A DNA stretch of 22,646 nt from a virus. Both the position numbers and the translations under genes were made by a program. The notes beneath the pieces were generated by a model. The model did no database searches. It saw only the letters and a program-made list of their open reading frames with translations, and had not been told where the DNA came from. Shown piece by piece: positions 13,983 to 19,275 of the stretch; within the stretch, counting starts at the first letter, position 1; every line of letters begins with the position of its first letter. The stretch covers positions 1-22,646 of the IMG/VR virus record IMGVR_UViG_3300007541_004782, one strand, 5' to 3'.

Positions 13983-14129
13983 TTCAAAGTTCAGGCTCGC
14001 CACTTGTTTTGAGTACGAGAAAACAAGAAACTCGGCGGGGTTAACCCCATCCGCACCAGGGCACGATTAACGTCTGTCCGAGACGGGCATATTGGGGATG
14101 ACTCCACCACCTAGTTTTACTTAACTAGG
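13983..14129 (-). ncRNA. GC-rich structured tail or candidate small RNA
   Basis: This 147-nt stretch is more GC-rich than its surroundings and has no convincing gene. Minus-strand hairpins in order: CCTAGTT/AACTAGG (14110-14129, the stop codon of the upstream gene in its loop), CGTCT/AGACG (14071-14085), GGGG-TTAA-CCCC (14037-14048), and CTTGTTTT/AAAACAAG (14003-14027) flanked by CGCC/GGCG, then the terminator at 13958-13982. It could be a long 3' UTR or a separate small RNA. GTG-started frames of about 40 codons exist on the minus strand but have no ribosome site. No known RNA family was recognised. Confidence 0.45.
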
Positions 14130-14344
14130 AAAAGTTGGATTAGTTTTGGTATCTCAATAGCTGCATAAAAAGCACACAAAAAGAGAATATCCCAGAACTT
14201 ATATTTGATAGCAAAGGGAACAACAAAAATGTTTCCAATGCATTTAACAAACAATCCAATTTTCATATCTCCCCAAAGCAGGAAAAAATATCCCGATAAG
14301 AGAAGAAGATTGCCAATGTATCTGAATACATTAGATTTTGTCAT
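14117..14344 (-). CDS. Small membrane protein, unknown
   Basis: 75 residues with two hydrophobic stretches (YIGNLLLLSGYFFLLWG, then an amphipathic loop and FWDILFLCAFYAAIEIP) and a short basic start. It is probably a two- or three-span inner-membrane protein. I recognise no family. It is last of three co-directional small genes and lies 26 nt after the 87-residue gene. Its stop codon sits in the loop of a perfect 7-bp hairpin that begins the structured tail downstream. Confidence 0.7.
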   Translation of the reverse strand: MTKSNVFRYIGNLLLLSGYFFLLWGDMKIGLFVKCIGNIFVVPFAIKYKFWDILFLCAFYAAIEIPKLIQLFLVK

Positions 14345-14370
14345 AAGGGGTTTGCTCCCGACCAGTGCTG

Positions 14371-14634
14371 TTATAGACCATCCGTGTCTTCATCATCGTC
14401 CCTTATATAACAAGGAACGCGATCCGGATCTAACCATTTCGCATATTCAATGTCTTCCATTGCAGTAGTGCATTGTAGACCATTATCAAAAAGATAAATG
14501 TCATTCCAACGTTTGGTGTAATGATCTTTCTTTTGCATTCTATAATCAGGCATACCATTTAATTCAATGATACCCTTTTGAACAAACCTATATCCTTCTC
14601 GTTCGAGAAGAACTTTAGGAAGTGTTTCAATCAC
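14371..14634 (-). CDS. Small soluble protein, unknown
   Basis: 87 residues from a GTG that overlaps the previous stop as GTGA. The sequence mixes charged and aromatic residues (LLEREGYRFVQKGIIELNG, DHYTKRWNDIYLFDNG) and ends in an acidic run (DDDEDTD). No signal or membrane span, and no family recognised. The overlap with the 73-residue gene and shared promoter support it being real. Confidence 0.7.
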   Translation of the reverse strand: MIETLPKVLLEREGYRFVQKGIIELNGMPDYRMQKKDHYTKRWNDIYLFDNGLQCTTAMEDIEYAKWLDPDRVPCYIRDDDEDTDGL

Positions 14635-14852
14635 GATACAAGAGCTCCTTCGGCTTCAAGATCTGCATAGATATAATCAATCAACATCTCATAATCATCC
14701 AGAGGATCTCCGGAGAAAATTACACCATTAGATTCATAAAACTTACGAACTTTTTTGAAGAGTTTCGGATTTTTTACATCCAGATAAGATTCTCCGTTCG
14801 CAGCAGACTTCAGAGTTTGAATGTCTTTTTTGAATTTATCAGTGAGTGACAT
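14631..14852 (-). CDS. Small soluble protein, unknown
   Basis: 73 residues, charged and probably helical (MSLTDKFKKDIQTLKSAANG; KLFKKVRKFYESNGV; DDYEMLIDYIYADLEAEG). No family recognised. It is the first gene after a near-consensus promoter (14877-14905) and its stop overlaps the next GTG start by 4 nt. Confidence 0.72.
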   Translation of the reverse strand: MSLTDKFKKDIQTLKSAANGESYLDVKNPKLFKKVRKFYESNGVIFSGDPLDDYEMLIDYIYADLEAEGALVS

Positions 14853-14876
14853 TTGTTTGAATTTGTTTACCTTGTT

Positions 14877-14905
14877 ATTATAGGGGATTGACTTGGAGAA
14901 GTCAA
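14877..14905 (-). promoter_or_regulatory. Sigma70-like promoter for the three small genes
   Basis: Minus strand TTGACT (14900-14905), 17 nt, TATAAT (14877-14882). A palindrome TTGACTT-4-AAGTCAA (14888-14905) covers the -35 and half of the spacer and may be an operator. Confidence 0.7.
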
Positions 14906-14908
14906 TAC

Positions 14909-14928
14909 GGACAGTTCGGTTTCTGTCC
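14909..14928 (-). other. Hairpin after the CAU tRNA
   Basis: GGACAG/CTGTCC stem with an 8-nt loop, 3 nt beyond the tRNA 3' end and before the next promoter. It has no T-run, so it is a possible 3'-end processing or weak termination structure. Confidence 0.35.
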
Positions 14929-14931
14929 TAG

Positions 14932-15004
14932 TGCTCCTTGAGAGGATCGAACTCTCCTGAAACCGATTATGAGTCGGGTGCTTTCACCAGATAGCTAAAG
15001 GAGC
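14932..15004 (-). tRNA. tRNA with CAU anticodon (elongator Met or Ile2)
   Basis: Complete cloverleaf: acceptor GCTCCTT/AAGGAGC, anticodon loop CTCATAA, T-arm GAGAG-TTCGATC-CTCTC. The anticodon CAU fits elongator Met or a lysidine-modified Ile tRNA reading AUA; the CGACTCATAATCG arm resembles E. coli ileX. It lies 4 nt from tRNA-Ile(UAU). No encoded CCA. Confidence 0.9.
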
Positions 15005-15008
15005 AAAG

Positions 15009-15080
15009 TAGGACTGCTGAGAATTGAACTCAGTTCACACCGTTATAAGCAGTGGGCCTTAACCAATAGGCGACAGTCCC
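15009..15080 (-). tRNA. tRNA-Ile (UAU)
   Basis: Acceptor GGGACTG/CAGTCCT, anticodon stem CACTG/CGGTG with loop CTTATAA, T-arm CTGAG-TTCAATT-CTCAG. UAU reads AUA directly, an anticodon most bacteria avoid. Preceded by a consensus promoter at 15095-15123. Confidence 0.9.
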
Positions 15081-15094
15081 ATGAAACCAAGTCA

Positions 15095-15123
15095 ATTATA
15101 GAGGACTTGGAACTCCTTGTCAA
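15095..15123 (-). promoter_or_regulatory. Consensus sigma70 promoter for tRNA-Ile(UAU) and the CAU tRNA
   Basis: Minus strand TTGACA (15118-15123), 17 nt, TATAAT (15095-15100). The -35 overlaps the stop codon of the Phd-like gene. A CCAAGTC/GACTTGG inverted repeat (15087-15110) flanks the -10. Confidence 0.78.
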
Positions 15124-15290
15124 GAGGCTTCGTTATTTAACTCTGTGTATATGCGTATGAGTTCGTCATCTGCAGGAACCATCACCGCTGTACTCGATCC
15201 GTTAGTTATACCTATTCGTTCTCCACTTTCAACTCTACCAATCATTTCATCCCAACGTTGTTGAAACTCTTCCACTGTGTAAACTTGCAT
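15120..15290 (-). CDS. Phd/YefM-like antitoxin homologue, no toxin partner seen
   Basis: 56 residues. MQVYTVEEFQQRWDEMIGRV, then ESGERIGITNGSSTAVMVPA and a helical tail DDELIRIYTELNNEAS. The pattern of a short strand, F-x-x-x-x-(D/E) helix, SGE-x-I-x-I-T-x-G, and a strand ending in VP-A-D/E is that of Phd/YefM antitoxins, which bind operator DNA as dimers and neutralise RelE/Doc-type toxins. Only the DNA-binding domain and a short tail are present, and no toxin-sized gene adjoins it. The start is the ATG at 15290; no Shine-Dalgarno is visible, but a perfect TATAAATA late-promoter box sits 10 nt upstream. A DNA-binding regulator is an alternative to an anti-toxin role. Confidence 0.68.
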   Translation of the reverse strand: MQVYTVEEFQQRWDEMIGRVESGERIGITNGSSTAVMVPADDELIRIYTELNNEAS

Positions 15291-15299
15291 TTGTTAGTG

Positions 15300-15307
15300 T
15301 ATTTATA
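15300..15307 (-). promoter_or_regulatory. T4-type late promoter box (TATAAATA)
   Basis: Exact TATAAATA on the minus strand, 10 nt before the Phd-like ATG. In T4 and T4-like cyanophages this octamer is the -10 of late genes read with the phage sigma factor gp55. The start site would then be at or near the ATG, giving an almost leaderless mRNA. Confidence 0.55.
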
Positions 15308-15310
15308 AAG

Positions 15311-15384
15311 TCGGAATGATAGGATTCGAACCTACGGCCACTCGCTCCCAAAGCGAGTGCTCTACCAAACTGAGCTACATTCCG
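15311..15384 (-). tRNA. tRNA-Pro (UGG)
   Basis: Acceptor CGGAATG/CATTCCG, D-arm AGCTCAGTTTGGTAGAGC, anticodon stem CTCGC/GCGAG with loop TTTGGGA, T-arm with GGTTCGAATCC. Anticodon UGG. Preceded by a promoter-like site at 15397-15425. Confidence 0.95.
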
Positions 15385-15396
15385 ATTTACTATTAT

Positions 15397-15425
15397 ATAG
15401 TAACATTAATGATCGCGTTTGTCAA
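15397..15425 (-). promoter_or_regulatory. Sigma70-like promoter for tRNA-Pro
   Basis: Minus strand TTGACA (15420-15425), 17 nt, TACTAT (15397-15402); a TATATA lies 3 nt further on. The -35 is in the end of the 49-residue gene. Confidence 0.5.
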
Positions 15426-15555
15426 ATGGAGCCCAATGTTGCCAGTTATATTTGTGAATTGCCCACATTCCGATGATCGGTACAACGACCAAAGCAAAAC
15501 AAAGGACTCCAAGTGTGAATGGGGTTTCAAGAACCCAACGTGCAAAGTGTACCAT
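15406..15555 (-). CDS. 49-residue membrane peptide, unknown
   Basis: Starts MVHFARWVLETPFTLGVLCF, continues ALVVVPIIGMWAIHKYNWQH and ends WAPFDKRDH: one strong transmembrane helix of about 20 residues with an aromatic and basic C-terminal tail. The ATG overlaps the stop of the 39-residue gene as TGATG. No family recognised. It is the last protein gene of the talC-gnd operon before tRNA-Pro. Confidence 0.62.
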   Translation of the reverse strand: MVHFARWVLETPFTLGVLCFALVVVPIIGMWAIHKYNWQHWAPFDKRDH

Positions 15556-15674
15556 CAGTGCGCGGTTCCGTTCCCATCGTAATCATCAGTATCATAATAC
15601 CCTCCTTTTGTCCCAAAGTAAAGCGTTGTTAGAACAAAAGGAATTGCAACAAATAAAAGAGCTTTACCTAACAT
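15555..15674 (-). CDS. 39-residue membrane peptide, unknown
   Basis: Starts MLGKALLFVAIPFVLTTLYF, followed by the polar tail GTKGGYYDTDDYDGNGTAH: a single N-terminal helix and an acidic, Tyr/Asp-rich end. The start lies 11 nt inside the end of gnd and the stop overlaps the next ATG by one base, so the three genes are probably translated together. Function unknown. Confidence 0.62.
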   Translation of the reverse strand: MLGKALLFVAIPFVLTTLYFGTKGGYYDTDDYDGNGTAH

Positions 15675-16707
15675 GATGTCCCCCAAACATGTAACGCATT
15701 CCGTTTAGAACCTTGGACGCGAAAGCACCAAGACCGCGAGAATTAAATCTCTCATAGAGCGCAGTGGTGATAACAGGAGCGGGAACCCCCAGATCCACAG
15801 CGGCAGTAACTGTCCAGCGACCCTCACCGCTATCGGAAACCCCTCCAGAGAACTGTTTAAGCTCTGAGTCGCGGCGTAACACATCAGCAGTAAGATCGAG
15901 TAACCAAGACCCAACAACACTACCGCGGCGCCACAACTCAGCCACCTCAGCAACGTCAATATCATAACAGTAACTTTCTGGATCTGACATTGGTGCAACC
16001 TCAGCATCCCCTTCTTTAACATACTTGGCACCTGCATTGGCGTTCTTAATGATGTTAAATCCTTCTGCATACGCCTGCATTATACCATACTCTATCCCAT
16101 TGTGTACCATCTTCACGAAATGTCCTGCACCTGGACCACCACAATGCAACCAACCATGTTCCGCAGAAGTTATATCCGAGTCAAACTGAGTCCTCGGGGC
16201 AGCGTTGATTCCTGGGGCAAGTGCATCAAATATCTTTGCACAAGTGGAGACCGCAGTATTTCCGCCGCCAACCATAAGACAGTATCCACGATCCAAACCG
16301 TAAACACCACCGCTAGTGCCACAATCAATATATTGGATACCCAACTTTGCCAACCGTTCGGCTCTTTTCCGACTGTCTTTAAAATTGCTATTGCCATGAT
16401 CAATAATAATATCTCCTTCGTCACAATATCGTAGTAACTCATTGATCGTCTCCTCTACGTTTTCCGCTGGTACTACCATCATAAAAATACCCGGACCATA
16501 TTTGTCCGATACTCCACTCTGTCTATGTTTTACTACTTGAGTAAGGCTTTGTATAGTAGTTGTAATACCGTTAACATATCCGTTTTCATAGGCTTCGTTT
16601 GCTTTTTCATAATTTCTCCGATAACCCCAAACTTCTATTCCTGCTCTCATCATACGGCGAGACATTCCTTCTCCCATCCGTCCCAATCCGATAAGTCCTA
16701 CTTTCAT
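15664..16707 (-). CDS. gnd: 6-phosphogluconate dehydrogenase, decarboxylating
   Basis: 347 residues, close to the short form of the enzyme (about 300 residues) rather than the 470-residue one. MKVGLIGLGRMGEGMSRRMM has the GLGRMG NAD(P) motif at 7-12. IIDHGNSNFKDS is at 101-112 and CGTSGGVYGLDRGYCLMVGG at 129-148. HFVKMVHNGIEYGIMQAYAEG at 196-216 holds catalytic Lys199. GSWLLDLT and GEGRWTVTAA follow in the helical domain. It oxidises 6-phosphogluconate to ribulose 5-phosphate and CO2, yielding NADPH or NADH. With talC it forms the pentose phosphate module typical of cyanophages, giving reductant and ribose for phage DNA synthesis. The ATG has AAGG 10 nt upstream, and lies inside the preceding small gene. 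Confidence 0.96.
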   Translation of the reverse strand: MKVGLIGLGRMGEGMSRRMMRAGIEVWGYRRNYEKANEAYENGYVNGITTTIQSLTQVVKHRQSGVSDKYGPGIFMMVVPAENVEETINELLRYCDEGDIIIDHGNSNFKDSRKRAERLAKLGIQYIDCGTSGGVYGLDRGYCLMVGGGNTAVSTCAKIFDALAPGINAAPRTQFDSDITSAEHGWLHCGGPGAGHFVKMVHNGIEYGIMQAYAEGFNIIKNANAGAKYVKEGDAEVAPMSDPESYCYDIDVAEVAELWRRGSVVGSWLLDLTADVLRRDSELKQFSGGVSDSGEGRWTVTAAVDLGVPAPVITTALYERFNSRGLGAFASKVLNGMRYMFGGHHVR

Positions 16708-16858
16708 AATAGCAACCTTTAAATTTTTGTACTTCGTTTATTGATAATAAAAACATCATTATAGAACCTAAAAGGAATGCAAACACAAGTTGTGGAAAAT
16801 TGTAATTGCATTCATTTGCTGTTGGATCTTCCTCATCATTATGTGGATGCATACTCAT
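16607..16858 (-). CDS. Small membrane protein overlapping gnd, unknown
   Basis: 83 residues as an open frame. A polar N-terminus (MSMHPHNDEEDPTANE) is followed by one transmembrane segment (LVFAFLLGSIMMFLLSI) and a charged tail. The ATG comes immediately after the TAA of the upstream gene (TAAATG), which supports real translation. The last 33 residues or so are read out of frame through the start of gnd, a 101-nt overlap. That tail may be a by-product of losing the original stop. No family recognised. Confidence 0.5.
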   Translation of the reverse strand: MSMHPHNDEEDPTANECNYNFPQLVFAFLLGSIMMFLLSINEVQKFKGCYYESRTYRIGTDGRRNVSPYDESRNRSLGLSEKL

Positions 16859-17065
16859 TTAGTTCTCCCAAGACTGATATTGTTGTCTAAAATATACATC
16901 CACTTTGTTTAAATCGTCAAGATGAACATCACAAACATAATCATGATCATCACACCACTCTAAAGCGAACGCATGAAAAGTTTCTTCACTTTTTATTTTG
17001 TTAACTCCATATGTTCTTGCAAGTGATGACATTACAAAGTGCCAACATTGATGTTCAGGTTTCAT
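16859..17065 (-). CDS. Small protein, unknown
   Basis: 68 residues, soluble, rich in Asp, His and Cys (CWHFVMSSLARTYGVNK; ALEWCDDHDYVCDVHLDD). The His/Cys content could mean metal binding, but no known motif fits. It overlaps the upstream 53-residue gene by 4 nt (ATGA) and abuts the next start, so it is part of the talC-gnd operon. Confidence 0.68.
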   Translation of the reverse strand: MKPEHQCWHFVMSSLARTYGVNKIKSEETFHAFALEWCDDHDYVCDVHLDDLNKVDVYFRQQYQSWEN

Positions 17066-17223
17066 GATCTAGTTGGAACATACCCACTATCTTTAACAAA
17101 TTCGTCTAGGATCTCACCATACTCCTTAAACCTGCGATCTCCTGCAATAAAACATCTCTGTCTCATCCAAATTGCATCAGCTAAAAGTTTAACTTGTTCT
17201 TCTGTAAATGTGAATTCCTTCAT
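17062..17223 (-). CDS. 53-residue protein, unknown
   Basis: Starts MKEFTFTEEQVKLLADAIWM, then RQRCFIAGDRRFKEYGEILD and a short tail ending PTRS. Soluble, helical appearance. It follows talC by 12 nt with a clear GGAG ribosome site 6 nt before the ATG, and its stop overlaps the next start (ATGA). Function not recognised. Confidence 0.65.
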   Translation of the reverse strand: MKEFTFTEEQVKLLADAIWMRQRCFIAGDRRFKEYGEILDEFVKDSGYVPTRS

Positions 17224-17235
17224 TTTTTACTCCGA

Positions 17236-17895
17236 TTAGTTTTGTTTTTGAACCGAATCCCAGTCTTTCTGGAATTGTTCTAGACCTTTCTCTGTCATAA
17301 TGTTTTTATACATACCCCAGAAAACTACTGGTGGAATAGTTACCACATCAGCACCAAACAAGGCACACTTCTCAACTTGTCGTACATCACGAACTGATGC
17401 ACCAAGAATCTGGGTGGTAGTGAACCTACCATTTCCAGTGTATACTTCACGAATGTTCTTGATAAGTTCAAGACCATCTACAGAGTTATCTTCCCACCTA
17501 CCAACGAATGGTGAGATATATGCAGCTCCAGCCTTCTCTGCAAGGATTGCCTGTGCGACTGAGAACACCAAAGTCACATTGACCTTATAACCAGCAATGG
17601 TAAGTGCAAGACAGGCCTTAAGACCTTCTACAGTACAGGGAACTTTGATAGTAACGTTCCAAAGTCCTTGAAATGCGTTTGCTTGATCAATCATTTCCTC
17701 TGCAGTATCAGCAACAACCTCTGCAGAGATTGATTCTAATTGCGGAAATGTAGATTGAATTTCTTTAATGACTTCGATTGGATCACGACCACTCTTTTTA
17801 ATTAAAGTTGGATTTGTCGTTACTCCATTCAAAAGGCCAGTTTCATAAACTGGCCGGATCATGTCAACTTCTGCAGTGTCTAAAAATATTCTCAT
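17236..17895 (-). CDS. talC: Transaldolase, TalC/FSA type
   Basis: 219 residues from the ATG at 17895, the start used by the family (MRIFLDTAEVDMI); an upstream start at 17934 adds 13 residues that match nothing. NGVTTNPTLIKK at 23-34 has the Asn of the TTNP motif. NVTIKVPCT at 80-88 contains the Schiff-base Lys84, and QILGASVRDVRQV and VTIPP follow in order. It transfers dihydroxyacetone between sugar phosphates (sedoheptulose 7-P and glyceraldehyde 3-P to erythrose 4-P and fructose 6-P). Cyanophage TalC is a standard auxiliary metabolic gene that, with gnd, shifts carbon from the Calvin cycle to the pentose phosphate pathway. It is the seventh gene in an operon starting near 18.72 kb. Confidence 0.96.
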   Translation of the reverse strand: MRIFLDTAEVDMIRPVYETGLLNGVTTNPTLIKKSGRDPIEVIKEIQSTFPQLESISAEVVADTAEEMIDQANAFQGLWNVTIKVPCTVEGLKACLALTIAGYKVNVTLVFSVAQAILAEKAGAAYISPFVGRWEDNSVDGLELIKNIREVYTGNGRFTTTQILGASVRDVRQVEKCALFGADVVTIPPVVFWGMYKNIMTEKGLEQFQKDWDSVQKQN

Positions 17896-17903
17896 GTTTT
17901 TTC

Positions 17904-17993
17904 TTAAAAAGGATAGGCATGGGTCAATCCCCAAAAAACAAATAGTCCTATGGTTCCAAATATGACCAAAGTATATAGAGTCAGACTATTCAT
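17904..17993 (-). CDS. 29-residue membrane peptide, unknown
   Basis: Starts MNSLTLYTLVIFGTIGLFVF and ends WGLTHAYPF: a single transmembrane helix with almost no soluble part. It has a good GGAGA ribosome site and a TGATG overlap with the gene before. It stops 8 nt before the talC ATG. Size and composition recall small photosynthetic complex subunits, but I cannot match it to one. Confidence 0.6.
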   Translation of the reverse strand: MNSLTLYTLVIFGTIGLFVFWGLTHAYPF

Positions 17994-18118
17994 CACATAT
18001 CTCCCCCGTTACGAAATCCTACTATGTAACCAATAATAAGGCCGCACATGAATGCAATAAGCATGTAAAGCATATCAGATACAAAGTTGATAAAAATCAA
18101 CCAATCATTCGTCGTCAT
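17993..18118 (-). CDS. 41-residue membrane peptide, unknown
   Basis: Starts MTTNDWLIFINFVSDMLYML, continues IAFMCGLIIGYIVGFRNGGD and ends in Met. It is almost wholly hydrophobic: one long or two short transmembrane helices. It shares TGATG with the next gene and overlaps the previous one by 14 nt. Function unknown. Confidence 0.6.
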   Translation of the reverse strand: MTTNDWLIFINFVSDMLYMLIAFMCGLIIGYIVGFRNGGDM

Positions 18119-18215
18119 CTTCATAGGTGCATGGTTCTTCAAAGAGTTCATTCATTTTTTGTTGAAGAACTCTTTCTTGTAGTTCTTTTAAATCTTCTTC
18201 AGTTAAAATGGTCAT
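18105..18215 (-). CDS. 36-residue acidic peptide, unknown
   Basis: Starts MTILTEEDLKELQERVLQQK, then MNELFEEPCTYEDDDE. It is a helical, coiled-coil-like stretch followed by an acidic tail. Its ATG overlaps the stop of the preceding gene by 4 nt (ATGA). No family recognised. Confidence 0.58.
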   Translation of the reverse strand: MTILTEEDLKELQERVLQQKMNELFEEPCTYEDDDE

Positions 18216-18391
18216 TTATCTTTGAGTAGTTCTTCTATTCTTTTACGCATATTTGAACTGTCTTGTTTCAAATAATCACGAAGAGAATATCCCCTTTTAC
18301 CTCTCATAATACATGTCCCTTGATAGAACATTGTACCAGCAAATACTAATAGAAAAACGATACCTATTATTTCAGGGTAATGTTGAGCCAT
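18212..18391 (-). CDS. 59-residue membrane protein, unknown
   Basis: Starts MAQHYPEIIGIVFLLVFAGT, then MFYQGTCIMRGKRGYSLRDY and a basic helical tail KQDSSNMRKRIEELLKDK. One N-terminal transmembrane helix and a positively charged cytoplasmic part. Overlaps the previous gene by 25 nt and the next by 4 nt. Function unknown. Confidence 0.62.
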   Translation of the reverse strand: MAQHYPEIIGIVFLLVFAGTMFYQGTCIMRGKRGYSLRDYLKQDSSNMRKRIEELLKDK

Positions 18392-18573
18392 GGTAGTACG
18401 GGGGGAATAACACCAATAAGTCTTAGCAATCCTTCAGCAAATAAAGCAAGGACCACCCAACCAACGCACATAGAAATAATGGAAGCATTTCTATTGTGCC
18501 TTCGTATAGCAGCATCAATCATCTCCTGAACTTCAGATCGACTTACATACTCTTCATCAAAAGGTTCCATCAT
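18367..18573 (-). CDS. Small membrane protein, unknown
   Basis: 68 residues. An acidic N-terminal helix (MMEPFDEEYVSRSEVQEMID) leads to one transmembrane helix (IISMCVGWVVLALFAEGLLRL) and a short PPVLPWLN tail. The ATG overlaps the 49-residue gene stop as ATGA; the second Met at 18570 would give a TGATG overlap. Part of the small-gene run ahead of talC. No family recognised. Confidence 0.68.
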   Translation of the reverse strand: MMEPFDEEYVSRSEVQEMIDAAIRRHNRNASIISMCVGWVVLALFAEGLLRLIGVIPPVLPWLNITLK

Positions 18574-18719
18574 TTTTCGTCTCCAAGAAACTTCGCTAAA
18601 GGATCTCTTCGTGTTTTTACAATTTCACATGCTCTTTTATAGAACATATTGTTTAGATTACCTGAGGCCTCAAAGGTCTCTTTGATCTTCACCCAATTAT
18701 CGTAGGTATGTTGATCCAT
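18570..18719 (-). CDS. 49-residue soluble protein, first gene of the talC operon
   Basis: Starts MDQHTYDNWVKIKETFEASG, then NLNNMFYKRACEIVKTRRDP and LAKFLGDEK. Charged and helical. It comes after the 113-nt gap from tRNA-Ser(UGA), where a minus-strand TATAAT (18740-18745) lies 21 nt before the ATG without a convincing -35, so this may be the operon's first gene. Stop and next start overlap as ATGA. Function unknown; no other gene seen in 18720-18832. Confidence 0.62.
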   Translation of the reverse strand: MDQHTYDNWVKIKETFEASGNLNNMFYKRACEIVKTRRDPLAKFLGDEK

Positions 18720-18832
18720 GAGGTATTAACTTGTACATAATTATATACTAATCACGGAAGCTCTAACGGCAACCTTATGTGTTCAACTCGTAACACTGAT
18801 TAAGCAATAATTAAATTTGTAATAATTCTAAA

Positions 18833-18917
18833 CGGAAAGGAGAGGATTCGAACCTCCGGATGCTTTCACATCGACTGTTTTCAAGACAGTTGCCTTAAAC
18901 CACTCGGCCACCTTTCC
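18833..18917 (-). tRNA. tRNA-Ser (UGA)
   Basis: Class II tRNA of 85 nt: acceptor GGAAAGG/CCTTTCC, anticodon stem ACTGT/ACAGT with loop CTTGAAA, long variable arm GATG-TGAAAG-CATC, T-arm with GGTTCGAATCC. It ends 2 nt before tRNA-Ser(GCU). Confidence 0.95.
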
Positions 18918-18919
18918 AA

Positions 18920-19009
18920 CGGAAGTGGTTGGATTTGAACCAACGGATACACATTAAGTGCATCGGGGGATTAGCAATCCCCTGCATTAAACCGCTCTGC
19001 CACACTTCC
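18920..19009 (-). tRNA. tRNA-Ser (GCU)
   Basis: Class II tRNA of 90 nt: acceptor GGAAGTG/CACTTCC, anticodon stem GGGGA/TCCCC with loop TTGCTAA, long variable arm, T-arm GTTGG-TTCAAAT-CCAAC. Its 5' base is also the last base of the TAG stop of the zinc-ribbon gene upstream. Confidence 0.95.
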
Positions 19010-19260
19010 TATCGGATTTCAAAATCCAGTTTACGAACTTTACGAGCTCTCCTGGATTCTTGATATGCAAGATCTGAAGCACTGAGTACTCCAGAGTTTT
19101 TATTTTCTTTTATAGAGTTTAACATGATAACTTGATTTAAGTCAACAGCTGTAATAGTGTCACCTTTTACAAGTGTCATGTTATCACATCCACAACAAAC
19201 TGATTTTGTTGGATGAGACTCCAACTCGGTGTTACACACCTTACATCTTACTCTTAACAT
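19009..19260 (-). CDS. Zinc-ribbon protein
   Basis: 83 residues from the ATG at 19260; a TTG at 19275 would add five. Begins MLRVRCKVCNTELESHPTKS, then VCCGCDN: Cys6-x2-Cys9 and Cys22-x2-Cys25 form a four-Cys zinc ribbon. The rest (TITAVDLNQVIMLNS; DLAYQESRRARKVRKLDFEI) ends strongly basic. It could bind nucleic acid or act as a transcription accessory factor; neither is shown. Its TAG stop shares one base with the 5' end of tRNA-Ser(GCU), so the mRNA and tRNA must be cut from one transcript. It lies 15 nt after the Dps gene. Confidence 0.8.
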   Translation of the reverse strand: MLRVRCKVCNTELESHPTKSVCCGCDNMTLVKGDTITAVDLNQVIMLNSIKENKNSGVLSASDLAYQESRRARKVRKLDFEIR

Positions 19261-19275
19261 GGTCCAATACCTCAA

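Noticed and set aside
13983-14129. tmRNA or glutamine-type riboswitch
   Set aside because: No tRNA-like ends or tag-coding frame, and the conserved cores I know for cyanobacterial riboswitches are absent; kept only as an unclassified structured element.
15316-15582. Plus-strand 88-residue ORF beginning MIGFEPTATRSQSECSTKLS
   Set aside because: Antisense of tRNA-Pro and of two small minus-strand genes; same T-arm artefact.
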